64,000 bases of DNA from Symbiodinium sp. CCMP2592 (Eukaryota > Sar > Dinophyceae > Suessiales > Symbiodiniaceae), in NCBI GenBank assembly GCA_905221615.1, contig CAJNDT010002035.1, positions 491,501 to 555,500 of the forward strand, given 5' to 3'. This document shows, piece by piece, positions 1 to 11,682 of this stretch. Numbering within the stretch: the first letter of the stretch is position 1; each line of letters begins with the position of its first letter. The position numbers and the translations under genes are program-made. The notes beneath the pieces were generated by a model. It made no database searches. It had not been told where the DNA came from and saw only the letters and a list, made by a program, of their open reading frames with translations.

Positions 1-615
1 AGCAAACTTAGAACAGAATTCCGCCTCCAAGCCTGACTTCCCCACCCCTTTCCCGCCCTTGTTCTCCTGCGCCTTGTCGCGCTCGCCATCCCGCAGCTGG
101 CCCATCGTGACCGAGTTGGCAAGGAGGGCCTGAAGTCCCCCTATCTGCTGGTCCTTGAGGTTCAGCTTCGCCAGGAACTTGGCCGTGATTTTCTCCCTTG
201 TGACGGACGAGGCGTTCCCCTTCTTGCGGCGATTCTCCTGCTTCCTCTTCCGTGCCTGTGCCTTTGTCTCGTGAGACGACGACGGCTCTGCGGCAGTGCC
301 CCCTGGCGGTACCCAGCTCGTATGCCCCGTGGAAGGGTTCCAGTAGTAAGGCTGGCCACTGTGGTCGTCGATCACCTCCTCCCAGCCTGCAGGAAGCTCC
401 GCACTTGCACCGCTCGCTGCTGGGCCCGTGCCGCCCTTTCCAGCCGCACTGCGGCCAGCCTCGGCCACACCTCCGCCACGGCCGCCCTTCGCACCCCCAC
501 TGCGGCCACCCTTGGCCGCACCTCCACGGCGGCCACCCTTGGAGTGGGAGCTGCGCCAATCCCAGCCACTCGTCTGCGAGCTGCTCCAGTCCCATCCAGA
601 ATTCTGCCACGCCAT
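1..615 (-). CDS. WW-domain protein, C-terminus cut by window edge
   Basis: An open frame of 205 codons starts at ATG 615-613 and runs off the left edge without a stop. Residues 1-20 repeat a Ser-Gly-Trp-Asp-Trp motif. Residues about 26-62 are Gly/Arg/Lys-rich (repeated KGGR). Residues about 74-105 form a clear WW domain: LPAGWEEV, then the YYWN aromatic core, TGHTSW and the closing proline (key positions W, YY, W, P). A basic stretch (KAQARKRKQENRRKK) and a helical, charged region follow. WW domains bind proline-rich ligands. With an RGG-like N-terminus, an RNA-processing or transcription-linked nuclear role is plausible but inferred. The opposite-strand frames here are shadows. Confidence 0.8.
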   Translation of the reverse strand, partial: MAWQNSGWDWSSSQTSGWDWRSSHSKGGRRGGAAKGGRSGGAKGGRGGGVAEAGRSAAGKGGTGPAASGASAELPAGWEEVIDDHSGQPYYWNPSTGHTSWVPPGGTAAEPSSSHETKAQARKRKQENRRKKGNASSVTREKITAKFLAKLNLKDQQIGGLQALLANSVTMGQLRDGERDKAQENKGGKGVGKSGLEAEFCSKFA

Positions 616-3400
616 TGTCAGGGCTGTGTTGCTCAACACAGATGCTCACAAGATGAAGAGGTCATGTCATGTTTGGTGCACGTCTGTATTTGCGGATATC
701 CCTGCATGCAGTGCGCAAGTTCCAGCTGCTTTAGAAGGTCATGTCACTGTGTGTTCAGCATAGACGTCAATGACTTCACATTGCAGATGTCTCTTCTTGG
801 ACAAGTATTATAACGGACCTATTGTCAAGAACATGCAGGGCTGGGAGCATGCAAGAATTGTTTGCTTAGGGCTTTCCCAGCAGAAACCCTGCCACTTATT
901 AACCTACCTGCACTCCTATGCAGCGTGGGCATGGCATTAGCATCTAATTTGCGCACGCGAGTGCTCTGAGCATACAACGGCGGTTCTATAAGTGGTTGCA
1001 GGCTTGCATGTCATGTTGCCTCTTGTCAAGTGATGCCCGACAGCTGAATCTGCAGTGATGTTATCAGCTCTCTTTCCAGGACACCCTGGTCACTTATCAG
1101 CTTCCGAGGTGCCGACCGTCCCGCCGCTGCTTCGAGTGCATGCAGGCCTGCATGCAATGGATGTTCAGTGCTCATGCACGCAGATTTCACACGCTGCCGG
1201 AGTCGGCTCTTGCATGGGGACTATATTATATAGAGCCGCTGCCTATAAGAACCAGCGACATGTGTTCTGCGAAGTGCTTGGCTCGTGTTCAGAACATGGG
1301 TATATGAACTGTAGCAAGCACTGCAAAGACATTCAATGAAATGTGCACGGAGGCTGGCATCAAGATCACTGCAGCAGACATATTCAACGTAGTGGTCGTG
1401 GTCGTCATAAACTCCAACCACAGACCCGTAAACTGACTAAGCCGTGCACCCCGAACTTGCGAAGCGTGATGGCAACTTCTGTTCAATGTATAAAGCACCG
1501 AAGATTTCTAAACCCTATAAGCCCTATACACTAAACCCTGAACCCCAAGATTCAAAATCCCAAGCCGTAATTACACCCTCGAAATCCTTATATACACATC
1601 CACACGCCACCCCAAACCATCAAACCATCAAACCGCAAAGCTCTGAGAAGTAACCCACGAAGGTCGCAGAGTCCCACATGCGCAAAAGCCCCAACACCTT
1701 AAGCTTTACCACCCCGGATGCCCCAAACGCAAAACCCCAACATCCACGAGCGCTTGACCGTTGCCGGCTGATGAAAACAAGACATCCATGCAAGAGGAGC
1801 AGCCCGAGCGAAATGTCCACACAAATATAGGGACCGTTAACCGTTAACCCCCGGAACCTAAACCCTAAACACAGACCTCGGAGCCTCGAAGACTCGGAGT
1901 ATCCGGGTTGCTTGTCGGCGTGAGGGTTAAGGCTAACGACGATGGGAAATCAAATATGGTTACGATATATTACGGTTTGTTGTCGAATGCTGTCAATTGG
2001 CAATCCTGGGTCCCGGCAACATCGGCAAGCTCTACATGCGTCAGATCTGACTCAGTTGCGAATGTGTGCAGAGAAACCGCCCAAAACAAGAACACGCGAG
2101 GTTGAAACCGGACAGCGAAAGGGAAGCCACAAAAGTGCAACCCAAACCCGAACCGTTCAAAACCCAAAACCGCGAACGCCGATCAACACGTAGGCACCAG
2201 ACCGACAGTCTCGAAATCGGTGAAGGATGTGGTCCACCTGGGCAGTGCTGAGCAGCGCAACAAAGTGAAGATACATGCGTGCACACCGGAGGCAGAAAGG
2301 GACCCGAAAGGGAAGCCGCAAAGCGCAAAACCCGGCCCAAACGCAAACCCAAACCGCACAAACAACCGACACCTCGAAATCGCTGACGGCGAGGAGCTGC
2401 TGACCTGGGCAAAGCAGTCCAATAAAAGCTGCAATACCAGTAACTACAACTACATGGCAGAAACATGTGGACGGCGACTTGCGGCTCAGAACTCAGAACT
2501 ATTGGAAAGGGAAGCAGCCCCAAATCTAAACCCGAACCCGAACAGCTATCAAACAGTAGGCACCAGACCGACGGTCTCGAAATCCAGTGGCACGACGATG
2601 TAGTAGACGGTAGACCTGAGTGAGCCGAGCATGCGACATTGTTCGGTATCGGCGGCGGTATCGGTTTGGTTTTCGGGGTAGGAGTTTAGTAGTATGTTAT
2701 AGAAATGTAAAACGACATATAAACGAGATGTATGTCCAAAATATATTCCTAATAATATTCAATTGGATTTCAAACTATCCTGCCGGATAGAAACCTAACA
2801 AAGCCCAAAACTCGCCCTGAACCCTACAGACCCTACATGCACCTGAATCAAAAGAATCCTCATACGAAAGTGCAAGGGAAGCCTTAAAACAAGCCGTGCA
2901 GCCTCGAACTCTCGAACCCGGGAGAAAGCGAAAGGATGAACCCAACCCAGACCAAAATCCTCCAATGTTCCGAGGGCCAGAGCCGAACTAAACCCCAACC
3001 CCCAACCCCAAAAAACCCTCAACCCTTAAGGGACCCTTAACCCTGAGTTTGGGAGTTTCGAAGGCTCAAGGACTCGGCGACTCGGGCTCCAGGGGTCCAA
3101 GGGTTTAGAGGTTTGATTTTATGGTTTGAGGTTGAGTGTTATTGGGTTGGAAAGTTTAGCGGCTGATGCAAACGAGGTCCAGGCCCAAAGTCGATGATGT
3201 CGAAGGCGCAGCCTCAGCAGCAAAGGGATTAGGAGGACGGAAGAGACAGGAGGGAAAAGGAAGCCTATGCAATTCGATGGAGTTCGGCGGGCCCGGGTCC
3301 AGGTGCCCTGAATTCTTAGGGGTTCGGGATTCGGGAAAACCGGTATTTAGGGGGACATATAAGGAAACCCGCACAGCACTCAAGCACACTTTTAGACGCA
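616..3400. other. Gene-poor spacer with degenerate telomere-like motifs
   Basis: I find no convincing coding frame. From about 1,500 to 1,870 and 2,760 to 3,160 the sequence is dominated by drifting CCCTAAA/CCCTGAA and TTTAGGG-like heptamers, as in interstitial telomeric DNA. Between 2,080 and 2,600 a loose unit of roughly 190-200 bp recurs about three times: 'gggaagc' near 2,121, 2,310 and 2,510, and 'ctcgaaatc' near 2,209, 2,372 and 2,576. Confidence 0.5.
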
Positions 3401-3550
3401 GAACAGATCTACTTTCGATCATAGCCATTCGGCCGAAGAAGGAAGGCCGACATGATTTGCTGAACAGATCTACATTCGATCATAGCCATTCGGCCGAAGA
3501 AGGACGGCCGACATGACCTGCTGAACAGATCTACTTTCGATCATAGCCAA
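3401..3550. repeat. 61-bp tandem repeat, about 2.5 units
   Basis: Units beginning 'gaacagatct' start at 3401, 3462 and 3522 (spacing 61 and 60). Each carries 'cattcggccgaagaagga', which contains the palindrome TTCGGCCGAA. No coding sense is evident. Confidence 0.85.
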
Positions 3551-3690
3551 AAACTCACCGAGAACGGGCTGCCACACTGCGGCCGACGTCTTGAAGTACC
3601 CAGACAGACGATTTTCATGAATAGCCAGCAGACAATCAGCCAGTCGCAGTCGCAGCATCTTGTTCATCAGTAGGGTAAAGCTGACCTGTC

Positions 3691-4002
3691 TCAGCGTCGC
3701 CTGCGCTTCGGAGCCGGCTCTTCAGACTCAGACTCCAGCCCCGATGCACCGATATCCGCATCCTGCAGCTCCTTCCTTGTCGGAACCCGGTTGCCATTGG
3801 CCTTGGTGCAAACGCCGAGGATGTTCGCGATGTCCTCGACAGACGTGTCGCCCTGCGACTCGATGTCGCGGATGATCCGCGCCATAATGGAGTCGGACCA
3901 CTCCAGCATCTTCAGCAGCTGCTCCACCTTGCCAGCGGTCAAGGTCTGCAAGCGCAGCAGCGTGCCGATCTGCCGACGCAGCTGGCCAACCGTTACCACC
4001 AT
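3691..4002 (-). CDS. Small basic-tailed protein, unknown function
   Basis: A 103-residue frame starts in a good context (gccATGG) and ends at 3691. The first 70 residues look like a helical protein with regular Leu/Ile spacing (GQLRRQIGTLLRL, VEQLLKMLEW, IMARIIRDIES). The C-terminus is acidic and then strongly basic (ESESEEPAPKRRRR), resembling a nuclear localisation signal. A GT donor-like 'ggtaagc' lies just upstream in gene orientation, so this may be one exon of a longer gene. I do not recognise the family. Confidence 0.5.
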   Translation of the reverse strand: MVVTVGQLRRQIGTLLRLQTLTAGKVEQLLKMLEWSDSIMARIIRDIESQGDTSVEDIANILGVCTKANGNRVPTRKELQDADIGASGLESESEEPAPKRRRR

Positions 4003-4805
4003 GGCTTGGAGCTTACCTTAGGACACCTGCGTTATCATTCAACAGATGTGCCGCCTCAGCCAAAGTCCCCACCTGACTGGTGACTATGTCTTCCGCACAG
4101 ATGAACTGCCAAAAGAGGCAATGCTTACATCAAAAACTCACATTCGCTCGACTTCCCCGATACCTTTCCCCCTCATGGACCCATGGACCTCCTAAGTTCC
4201 GAGGGAGAGGAAACGGAAAAGCCGCTGTTCATTCAGGGCCCGAGAGCTTATATAGGTCTGGTTGCCAGAATGTAGTTATGCTATGATGAGCTAATCTCGC
4301 ACGAGAAATGCTCAGAATGTTGTCTGCAACATGATGTGAATGCTCCGACTTGGGCCTCAGAAAATGCATCTCCGGACACTTTTTCGGTTTAGGGCCTCCG
4401 TTTGGACCGTCTGAAAGTAAGGACTCCGTCTTAAAGTTCGCACGTTCCAGGCAGGTTAGGATGTTGAGCACAGGGGTTCAGGAACAGGGAAGTTAGAGCT
4501 TCGGGATTCGGGTTGGGGATTCAGGCTGTGAAAGCTCGGCTCTACCCACCCCGTAATCTCAAAGCCGACCCTACATCCCTAGTACGTGAAGCCACTGACG
4601 GTGAACTCTGTGAACTGAAAACCGCAGCAAACCGACCCAAAACAGAGACGAGCCCTCGAACTCGAACCCTCGCACCCGGGTGCCCGACTGTCTCGGGGCC
4701 ACCCGGCTCCAGGCAGGATGCGGGATGGCAGGATGCCTCGGCGCTTTTGCGGCTCCGTGTGTGTGTGTGTGTGCGCATGTGTGTATATATATATATATAT
4801 GTATT

Positions 4806-4836
<31 letters not shown>

Positions 4837-5802
4837 GTATATCTCTGTGTACAAACATACATACCACACAAATGTGTATATATGATATAAAATATATACA
4901 TATACAGGATCCCAAACAAGTTCAGGTTTTAGTATATGGGTTTAAAGCAGGGGCTTTGGTTTAGGCTTTGGGTCCGAGGTCGAGGGCCGAGGGGCGAGGG
5001 TGTCTTTGTGTTTACGATTCGGGGTTCTCAAGGTCTCAAGGCTCAGGGTTCAGGCTGAGGGTTGAGTTCTGCTAGTGTTGTTGCTGGTACAGTGCTGTTC
5101 TGTGATTTTGGCACGATGCTGCCTACCGTCGGAAGCTAACCAGGAGCCTTGAAAGATGCGTCGTCGGCCAAGCCACAGGATTTCATCGATGTATCATGAA
5201 TCACCGCATCAAGTCGGACACTCCGCCTGAGTTGAACCTTATAATATTATACAGTATCACTATGAAAGTCCATATATAAGGCTCATCCTAGACCCCCCAT
5301 CGCGCGGCCGGATTTCTGGTTTCTGAAAAAAATCCAGTTTCCACGAAAAAACGTTGCGCACATCAGCCGACCCCAACGAAAGTGCCCAAACGCTTATCCC
5401 ACGCCTTTGCCGCCTCAAACCGTCAAACGGCCTATCCGAGCAAGTCCTTACTCCAGACTTCAAGAAAGAACCCAGAAGTCTCAGTTTGCCATGTCGGCTC
5501 CAGAATGCTAAAACACCCTTATAACTGAACCTGCAGGTCTTTGAACTTGAAAATCAGCATAGATCATATACACCTTTACCGGGCTTTCTTGTTAAGGGTA
5601 TAGTGTATACAGGGTTTAGGTCAGTATAAGGGTTTATTCGGCTTTGAGACCCGACCTAGCACATGGGTCTGTTTAGATTCTGGGGGGGAACATGCATGCG
5701 CGAGGCCGCGAGCACCACGGCCCTGCAAGCCTGCATCCGCGAGCCTGGCCCTGCGGATGTTTTTATGCACTGTCGAAAGCCCTCCATCCCCGAATGAACT
5801 CA
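4003..5802. other. Non-coding spacer
   Basis: No supported gene. Contents are telomere-like and GGTTCAGGG-type drifted repeats, a compound microsatellite at 4,757-4,895 (listed separately) and AT-rich stretches near 5,240. Frames overlapping the TA/CA tract are repeat artefacts. Confidence 0.5.
4757..4895. repeat. Compound (GT)n/(TA)n microsatellite
   Basis: A (GT)n tract beginning near 4757 passes into several (TA)n blocks interrupted by 'gtat' and 'cat', ending near 4895. Confidence 0.9.
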
Positions 5803-8074
5803 TCACTCGTCGAACATCTGTGGTGCTATGCGGCAGATGCCTTCGTGTTCCTGCCAGATGCAACAGCCTCGTATGCTGCTGGTTCTGACAATGCATGCGC
5901 AATCTCTGTCTACATTGAAATGATTCGGTTCATTCCGGCTGGAATACAAGAAAACACACGTGAACATGTCGCCCTGGTACGTGCAGTGATATAGAACTTC
6001 CGCTATGGATTCGGGCTCTCGGAGAAGGACGATGTCGCCAGTGCTCGCCGAACAGTTTGCTTTGTAGAAGGCCTTGCATGAAGCTTCCAAGCCACTGCAA
6101 CTGGTCAAGCCCGCCATGTTGGCAAAGTGCTCTCGCACCTCTGGTGCTGCAGGCTTCGGCTGACAGAGCCCTGGGGTCGTCACCATCTGCTCACCTTGCA
6201 GGTCTTCTATGTGACACAAGATCATCTCTTCCATATTTCCTTTCTCTGTGCCAGGGAGACTATGCTGTTGGTCAGTGGCAAAGCGTTTCAGCTCTTTGTG
6301 CCGGCGCTCTTGAGTCCAGCATGCAAGTAGAAACCCGTGCAGCCTCAGCATTTGAGGCAAGTGAACGGCGTAATGGTGCTTCGGCAGGAAGTGGTCTGGT
6401 CCATGCACACGGAGAAACTCGGCAGAGTGCCGCTCAATGCTCTCACGAAGCTTGTCTGCATGAGAAGCACCCCCGTCCCGCGAGGCGAGCATCAGAATGT
6501 CCAGCACATTGCAAAGCAAAATGTAGCACGTCATTGCGTCACGAGCTTCATCGGTCAGCTCGGTGTTCCGCTGCCGAAGATCGGAGATGAAAACACGAAT
6601 AACTGGATAGGCACTCAGTGCCTCTGTTGCTGAACTTTTTAGTTCGTCCTCAGTTTTTTTTACGTTCTCGAAGATGTTGCTGCCTGAGGCTGCTCTGTCC
6701 GTTATCCATGTTGGCCATGTCCAACGCTGCAAGTTTTGGTGGAAAGCAGGGCCCTTGATGTTGCACTTGGCCAGCCGCTGCAACAGCAAATTCGACTCGA
6801 GATGCCACACGCCCGAAACGAAATAGATGTGCATGTAGTCGTAGAGCAACATGCGTGGGACGTCCAGCTTGGACATCAGTTCTTCACAAGCCTACACACG
6901 GAACTTGGCGCCCTTGTCAAAATTAAGTTTCCATTTCATTTTCATACATTATATATACTTATACTTACCATCTCATACATTATTTACGAACCATGCCATA
7001 TAACATTTCCAAATACCCCGAAGAAGCCAGTATGCCCAAAGGTGCGTGGTTGAAGCCGAGCTTTGTCTGCAGATCCTGCATGGCTCCCTTGTTCAAGGTT
7101 CTTGACTGAGTCTCCAAGTACTCCGCTGTTTCAGCAAGTGACTTTTGAGTGTGCAAGATGAAGTGGTCGTAGTTGATGTCTGTGTGTGTCACCAGTGGTT
7201 CTCTCATCTTCTCGGGCTTGTACCTTCTATGAATCACGTTTCGGCATAGAACGCAAGGTAACTTGCCCGACGCCCCTTTGTTGTTTGCCATATACTTCAA
7301 CGCGCTTTCGTCGGACAACAGGATGCCCAGCTGGGCACACAGGACAGGACGAGACTCCCCGCAGTACAGCTGGATGCCGCTGCTCAGGTCTGCGCCGTGG
7401 GTGCGGAAGCTGAGCATCGCGGCTCTGCACAGCTGCCCCATGCCCGACTGCAAGCTCTGAACAGTCTTGCTGCGCACGGCGCAGAGGAGAAACCACGATT
7501 TCTCCTTTCCCAGAGCAGCCGATCCCAGGTTGGCGAAGGAGAAGTAAATGGCTTGGAGTTTGCGGGGGTTCCGCGAACGCAGCTGGTTTCCAGGCGTTAT
7601 TTCATCTGAGTAGAAAACTACTCTCCAGGGCGCCGCGAGGCTGCAGGGCTCCAGACCCATGCGTTCCAGCAACAGGTTTTGCAACGGCTCGCTGCTGCTG
7701 CAAAGATGCCAGACAAGCGCTGCTGGATGACAATAGTCAATTGCCACGGTCCCGCCGTCTTCCGTCTGCAAACGCCACTGCTGAATCACGTGTCCGTACG
7801 GAGTCATGACATTAGCGCGTGCCGATCTCTTGCGTTTGATGTCTGACCGGGACGTTGTCGATGGCAATCCGTGTTTCTTCACGGCTTCAAGAACTTCGGC
7901 TAGCCCTCTTGTCGTCACATAGGATTTGCGTCCAACGCGAGTGATGTCTAGCGGCATCAACCCTGTGTGCAAGCCATGCCCTGCACAGTCATGCAAAACC
8001 CTAAGGATGCGAGCTGCATGGGAGCCCTGCAATCCTGTGTGCGAGCATTGCCCTGCACACTCAGCACCCCTCAA
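5803..8074 (-). CDS. DDE transposase-like protein with one intron (dinoflagellate family)
   Basis: Two minus-strand open segments belong together. The upstream one (8074-6980) carries a family signature: a YSDEITPGN motif followed by a Lys/Arg-rich turn and IYFSF, then LLSDESALKYM, KGASG and a C-x2-C pair (PCVLCRN). The downstream one (6891-5803) has YDYMHIYFVSGVWHLE and PKHHYAVHLPQMLRLHG followed by CWTQERRHKELKRFA. The DxMH, HLP and ERxxK pattern resembles CACTA/Plavaka-type transposases. Between them an intron is likely: the acceptor is at TAG 6894-6892, and the donor lies somewhere in 6960-7040 (the 'ggtaagt' near 6,970 would leave a stop in frame, so the exact site is uncertain). The first 40 codons overlap a low-complexity repeat, so a start at ATG 7957 is more credible than 8074. 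Catalytic residues are inferred from motif spacing only. Confidence 0.65.
8009..8056 (-). promoter_or_regulatory. GCGAGC/GCCCTGCA motif pair upstream of the transposase-like gene
   Basis: GCGAGC occurs at 8009 and 8041, each followed within 20 bases by GCCCTGCA. The pair lies about 50 bp upstream of the ATG at 7957. The same composite motif precedes other minus-strand genes in this window. Its function is unproven. Confidence 0.4.
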
Positions 8075-8397
8075 TATAGTATGTGGAGACTATCTCCGGA
8101 ACCTCATCCTACATTACCCTGGCCAGTTTGTGTCAAAATTATTATGTTGCCTCGTTGCATTCTACAACGGTGTCATGCACGGCATTTGGGAAAATAAACG
8201 ACAAATGGACGCTGCTCCTAATGCATCTAGCACACCACAACAGCTGCAACAAAGTTCTTCGCTGGAGAGCCAAGCAAAGAGCGGTCAAGAGAGATCCTGG
8301 GATGAATCAGCGATCGCGAACACTAAGTCCGAAACTGCAAAACCCTCGACTAAGAAACCTAGAGCTTGCATGGAGGCATGAAGCCATAATGAGTATG

Positions 8398-8730
8398 CAG
8401 AGGAAGGCAGGCTACCAGCAGAAGCAGTCGCAGTCGTCCTCGTAGTAGCAGTAAAGTAGCAGTATCACTGGGAGTAGCAGAAACAGTAGTGGTACCGGTA
8501 CCGGCATCAGCAGCAGTGGTATAGCGGTATCAGGAGCAGCAGCAGCAGCAGCTGCAGCCGCAGCAGCAGCACTAGCAGTATTATAGGAGTAGAAGGAGCA
8601 TGCAGGAGCCGTAGCAGCAGCTATATCAGCAGCAGTATATAGTGGAGATGGAGTATATGCTGCAGCAAGAGTTCTTCTAGTTGTAGCAGTCGAAGTCGTA
8701 GTAGCAGCAGTAGTAATTCCTGAAGTCTTC
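8398..8730. repeat. AGC/AGT trinucleotide-rich low-complexity tract
   Basis: Dense 'agcag', 'gtagcag' and 'cagcag' runs produce poly-Ala, poly-Leu or poly-Ser frames in several registers. These frames are not credible genes. Confidence 0.85.
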
Positions 8731-9060
8731 GGCGGCTGTCTGGTACGCCCTGGCATGACTGGAGCGCAGGAGTCAGGGCCTGAAGATTCCACAAACCCTG
8801 TACTGCATGCACCTGCATGGAGCCATCCACCGCGAAAGCTCAACCAGGAACATCCAACTCCCCAAAGAAATGCAACACGTGGAGCATCAAAGAAGAGTGA
8901 CGTGGACCGGAACTGCATGCATGCTCTGAGTATCAATACTTCCAGCATATCATACAAGGACAGGTCAGAAATCAGTCTCAGGGTGCTACGAGGTCTGGAA
9001 CTCGCTTCAAGTTCATCACTGAAAAGATGCGTCCGATTCAAAAGATGCCTCCGATTAAGA

Positions 9061-9215
9061 CATCAACATCAAGAGAGCCCCGCTATAAGCCCCCATCATG
9101 AACTGAACAGAAACGACATGCAGGCCCAAACCTGCACCCAAACCAAAACTTCCACCTTAAATTGAAAAACCCACAAAACGCAGACTGTATATTAGCAGAG
9201 CTACAATACAGCGGA
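9061..9215. repeat. Dispersed repeat R1, copy 1
   Basis: About 150 bp from 'catcaagagagccccgct' through 'gcagactgtatattagc' recurs with roughly 90% identity by eye at 21,551-21,695. Here it lies downstream of the gene that ends at 9436. At the second site it lies in an intron. Confidence 0.85.
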
Positions 9216-9435
9216 CAGCAGCAAAGCAGGGCCGCTTTGCGATATGCAACATGCACTGAAGAACTGAAGCTCCCGCGACCGCTTGTTGGCCGTGCGTGAC
9301 CACGCTGTTGATTCTTCGATCACTCTTCGATCCTGCGGGCAAGCAAGTGCAACCCAGAAGCAACTAACAGAAAGACCATCGCACGGCAACCCCATGGAAC
9401 CCCATCTTGCGACTGATTTTGCTGCCTGCATGATC

Positions 9436-10791
9436 CTAGTCCTTGTATCCGGCTGCCTCTGCTTCGTGCCTCAGTCGGTACTTCTGCCCGTCTGGGGCGA
9501 CGTAGTATTTGTCCACCTGCCCTGTCGGCCGGGTCCTGCACTCCAAGCACCACCCCTTGCTCGCCGGCTTCTTCGTTGTGTGTTTCTGTGTCCCCTGCAA
9601 AGCGGCAGCGGGGCGCTTCAACGAGGCTGCCTTCGGTGTGGTCTTTTTCTTTGGTTTATCATCGAGCCACTCTGCCTGTTCGGCTGGAGTCACTGTTGCC
9701 ACATTCATTTCTGCGTCTGGCAGGGCCAGAAGAGGAGCTCTCGGCTCTGCGGAGCGAGGCTTTTGTTCCGGCAATGCTTCTGCAGGCTTGTGTTCGGGCA
9801 ATGCTGCTGCAGGCTTCTCGAGCAATGCTGCTGCAGGGTCCTCGGGCAATGCTGCTGCAGGGTTCTCGGGCAATGCTGCTGCAGGCTCGGCGGGCAAGGC
9901 TTTTGGCTTCTTTTTTGTGGGGAACGTGAAGGTCACACCGCCGCTCCCCTGTTGCTGCTGCTGCTGCTGCTGCATGTAATTGAACATCATGTGCATGAAC
10001 TGGTACCCCTGCTCCGGCATTGACGCATTCCGCGATGTCGAACTGGAAGAAGGCACCAAAGCAGCCGCATTCGATTTGATCTTTTTGTGGTTCTTCCGCA
10101 GGGCGCCGATGTCGTTCGTGATCTGCCGCATGACACTCGCAGGGATCTCCTCCGCCAGCTCGTCCTCGCCGTACACCTTCTGGAACACGGCTTGAGGTAG
10201 CTGCTTTGGCGAAGCCGGAAAATTGCGATCGTAGGGCTCGTGCTTCAAGGGTTCCCGTTTGTGCTTCAACTTGGCCTTAAGCTTAAGCACATGCTCCATG
10301 AAGTCATCGTGGTTCTGGCCTTGCAACCCCGCGGCCATACCAACGGCCACCAGGTGGCCAAATGTTGACTCAGTGGGGTAGACCAGCCCCACAGAGATTG
10401 CACGGATTGCCAGCCTGTCCAGCTTGTCGACCTCCGCGGTCTCGGGGTCGCCCAGGATCTCCCTGTCCTTCTTCGACAAAAAGGACCCGAACGTCGCGCA
10501 CGCCTGCAAGGCCCTCTGCGACCCCTGCGGCTTCGGCGCTCTCAGAAGCACCTGATTTACCGCCTCCGAAATGTCCTGCTTCACTTGTGCTTCAAAGGGA
10601 AGCCCGTTGACTGCCTTCAGTAGCTCCGTCCCATCCCTCGTTCCCAAGCTGGGCAAGCCGCTGATTCTACGTTTGACATTTTCCGCATGCGATGAGCATG
10701 CCACGCCGAAAGCAGCATCGTTCATGACTTGTCGTTGTCCTTGCAGGAAGCCGGACAGCTCCTGGAGGTCTTGGATGAGTTCTTTCGCCAT
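9436..10791 (-). CDS. PolyQ and PAAALPE-repeat protein with C-terminal MBD-like module
   Basis: A single-exon 451-residue frame starts at ATG 10791-10789. Residues 1-250 form an alpha-helical, charged region without a domain I can name. A polyglutamine run follows near residue 270, encoded by CAG/CAA (read as CTG/TTG on the plus strand). Residues about 300-350 are tandem copies of a PAAALPE-type heptad. A Lys/Pro-rich segment precedes the C-terminal module at about 412-447: GW, then CRTRPTGQVDKYYVAPDGQKYR, then a helix. The GW...R.R..G..D.YY..P.G...R pattern is that of methyl-CpG-binding (MBD)-type folds. A nuclear, DNA-associated role is inferred. Composite GCGAGC/GCCCTGCAGCC motifs lie 80 bp upstream. 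Confidence 0.7.
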   Translation of the reverse strand: MAKELIQDLQELSGFLQGQRQVMNDAAFGVACSSHAENVKRRISGLPSLGTRDGTELLKAVNGLPFEAQVKQDISEAVNQVLLRAPKPQGSQRALQACATFGSFLSKKDREILGDPETAEVDKLDRLAIRAISVGLVYPTESTFGHLVAVGMAAGLQGQNHDDFMEHVLKLKAKLKHKREPLKHEPYDRNFPASPKQLPQAVFQKVYGEDELAEEIPASVMRQITNDIGALRKNHKKIKSNAAALVPSSSSTSRNASMPEQGYQFMHMMFNYMQQQQQQQQGSGGVTFTFPTKKKPKALPAEPAAALPENPAAALPEDPAAALLEKPAAALPEHKPAEALPEQKPRSAEPRAPLLALPDAEMNVATVTPAEQAEWLDDKPKKKTTPKAASLKRPAAALQGTQKHTTKKPASKGWCLECRTRPTGQVDKYYVAPDGQKYRLRHEAEAAGYKD

Positions 10792-10871
10792 TATATTAGA
10801 TTACATTCTCGCAACTAGGATCTGCTACACCAACTCCTGCGATCCAGAGACAAACAAAAGAAAACTAGCTC

Positions 10872-11056
10872 GCGAGCCGTGATCGCCCTGCAAGCATGGG
10901 CTGCGAGCACACATGCCCTGCAGCCCTTCTTCGGACCTTTGTTTTTTCTCGGCAAGCTGATGACTCCCCTGCTGTCTTTCGCGGACCCCCTAGAAACAAA
11001 AGATCGCGAGCTGTGCCCTGCGAGCTTGGGCAGCGAGCGCACATGCCCCACAGCCC
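10872..11056 (-). promoter_or_regulatory. Two composite motif blocks upstream of the MBD-like gene
   Basis: Two related blocks, 10872-10926 and 11006-11056, each hold two GCGAG(C) cores followed by a GCCCTGCA- or GCCC-type core, with GCCCTGCAGCCC at the end of the first block. They begin 81 bp upstream of the start codon at 10791. They resemble the elements before the genes starting at 16743, 20895 and 22007. Confidence 0.4.
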
Positions 11057-11682
11057 TTCTGAGCGACCTTTGGTTTTCCCAGCAAGCTGCAGGCTCCCCT
11101 GCTGTCTTGCTGACCCCATATACACACACCAGCTCCGGTCTATAGGTTTGTCACCTCAGTTCTCATTGTCTTCTGATGGGTCCTGGCAGAAACAGGCAGC
11201 CTCTGCAAAGACCTGGGCCTGTGCCGATCATGCTGCGAAGCAACTTGCAGAATCCCGGCCAATGCCGCCGAGCCAAGGCAAACCCATGTTTTCCGACACG
11301 ACCCCCAGGCATATCCGTTTTGTTCGGTGCAGGAATGCATTCAACAAGGCTCAGAAACGGCAGGGAAGACTGAAGATCTCGGCTTGAGAAAACAGTGTGG
11401 GGGAAAACGATATGTGTCCTAGGTCGTGCCCAAGACACGAGAGTACAGAGCTGACATGTAACATGTGCCTGCTTGGGCGAACAAAAAGTGTTTGTTTCCG
11501 AGAAGGACTGTCGTCGGGACCACTTTCCCAAAGAAGGCTGCCACATGACCAGACAATGATTTCAAACAAAAAAACTCCGGTCCTGAGCCGGAAGCACCAT
11601 CTCAGGTATAGAGTTGTTGCTGGCTACAGCACAGGTCGGCTTCCCCACGCTGGGGTGGGAGCACTGCCTAAAATTCATAGGT

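Noticed and set aside
4513-4964. Frames through the TA/GT microsatellite
   Set aside because: The translation is almost only Tyr-Ile and Cys-Val repeats.
8412-9041. Minus-strand 209-codon frame
   Set aside because: It is driven by the AGC/AGT trinucleotide tract (poly-Ala, Thr-rich) with no folded region.
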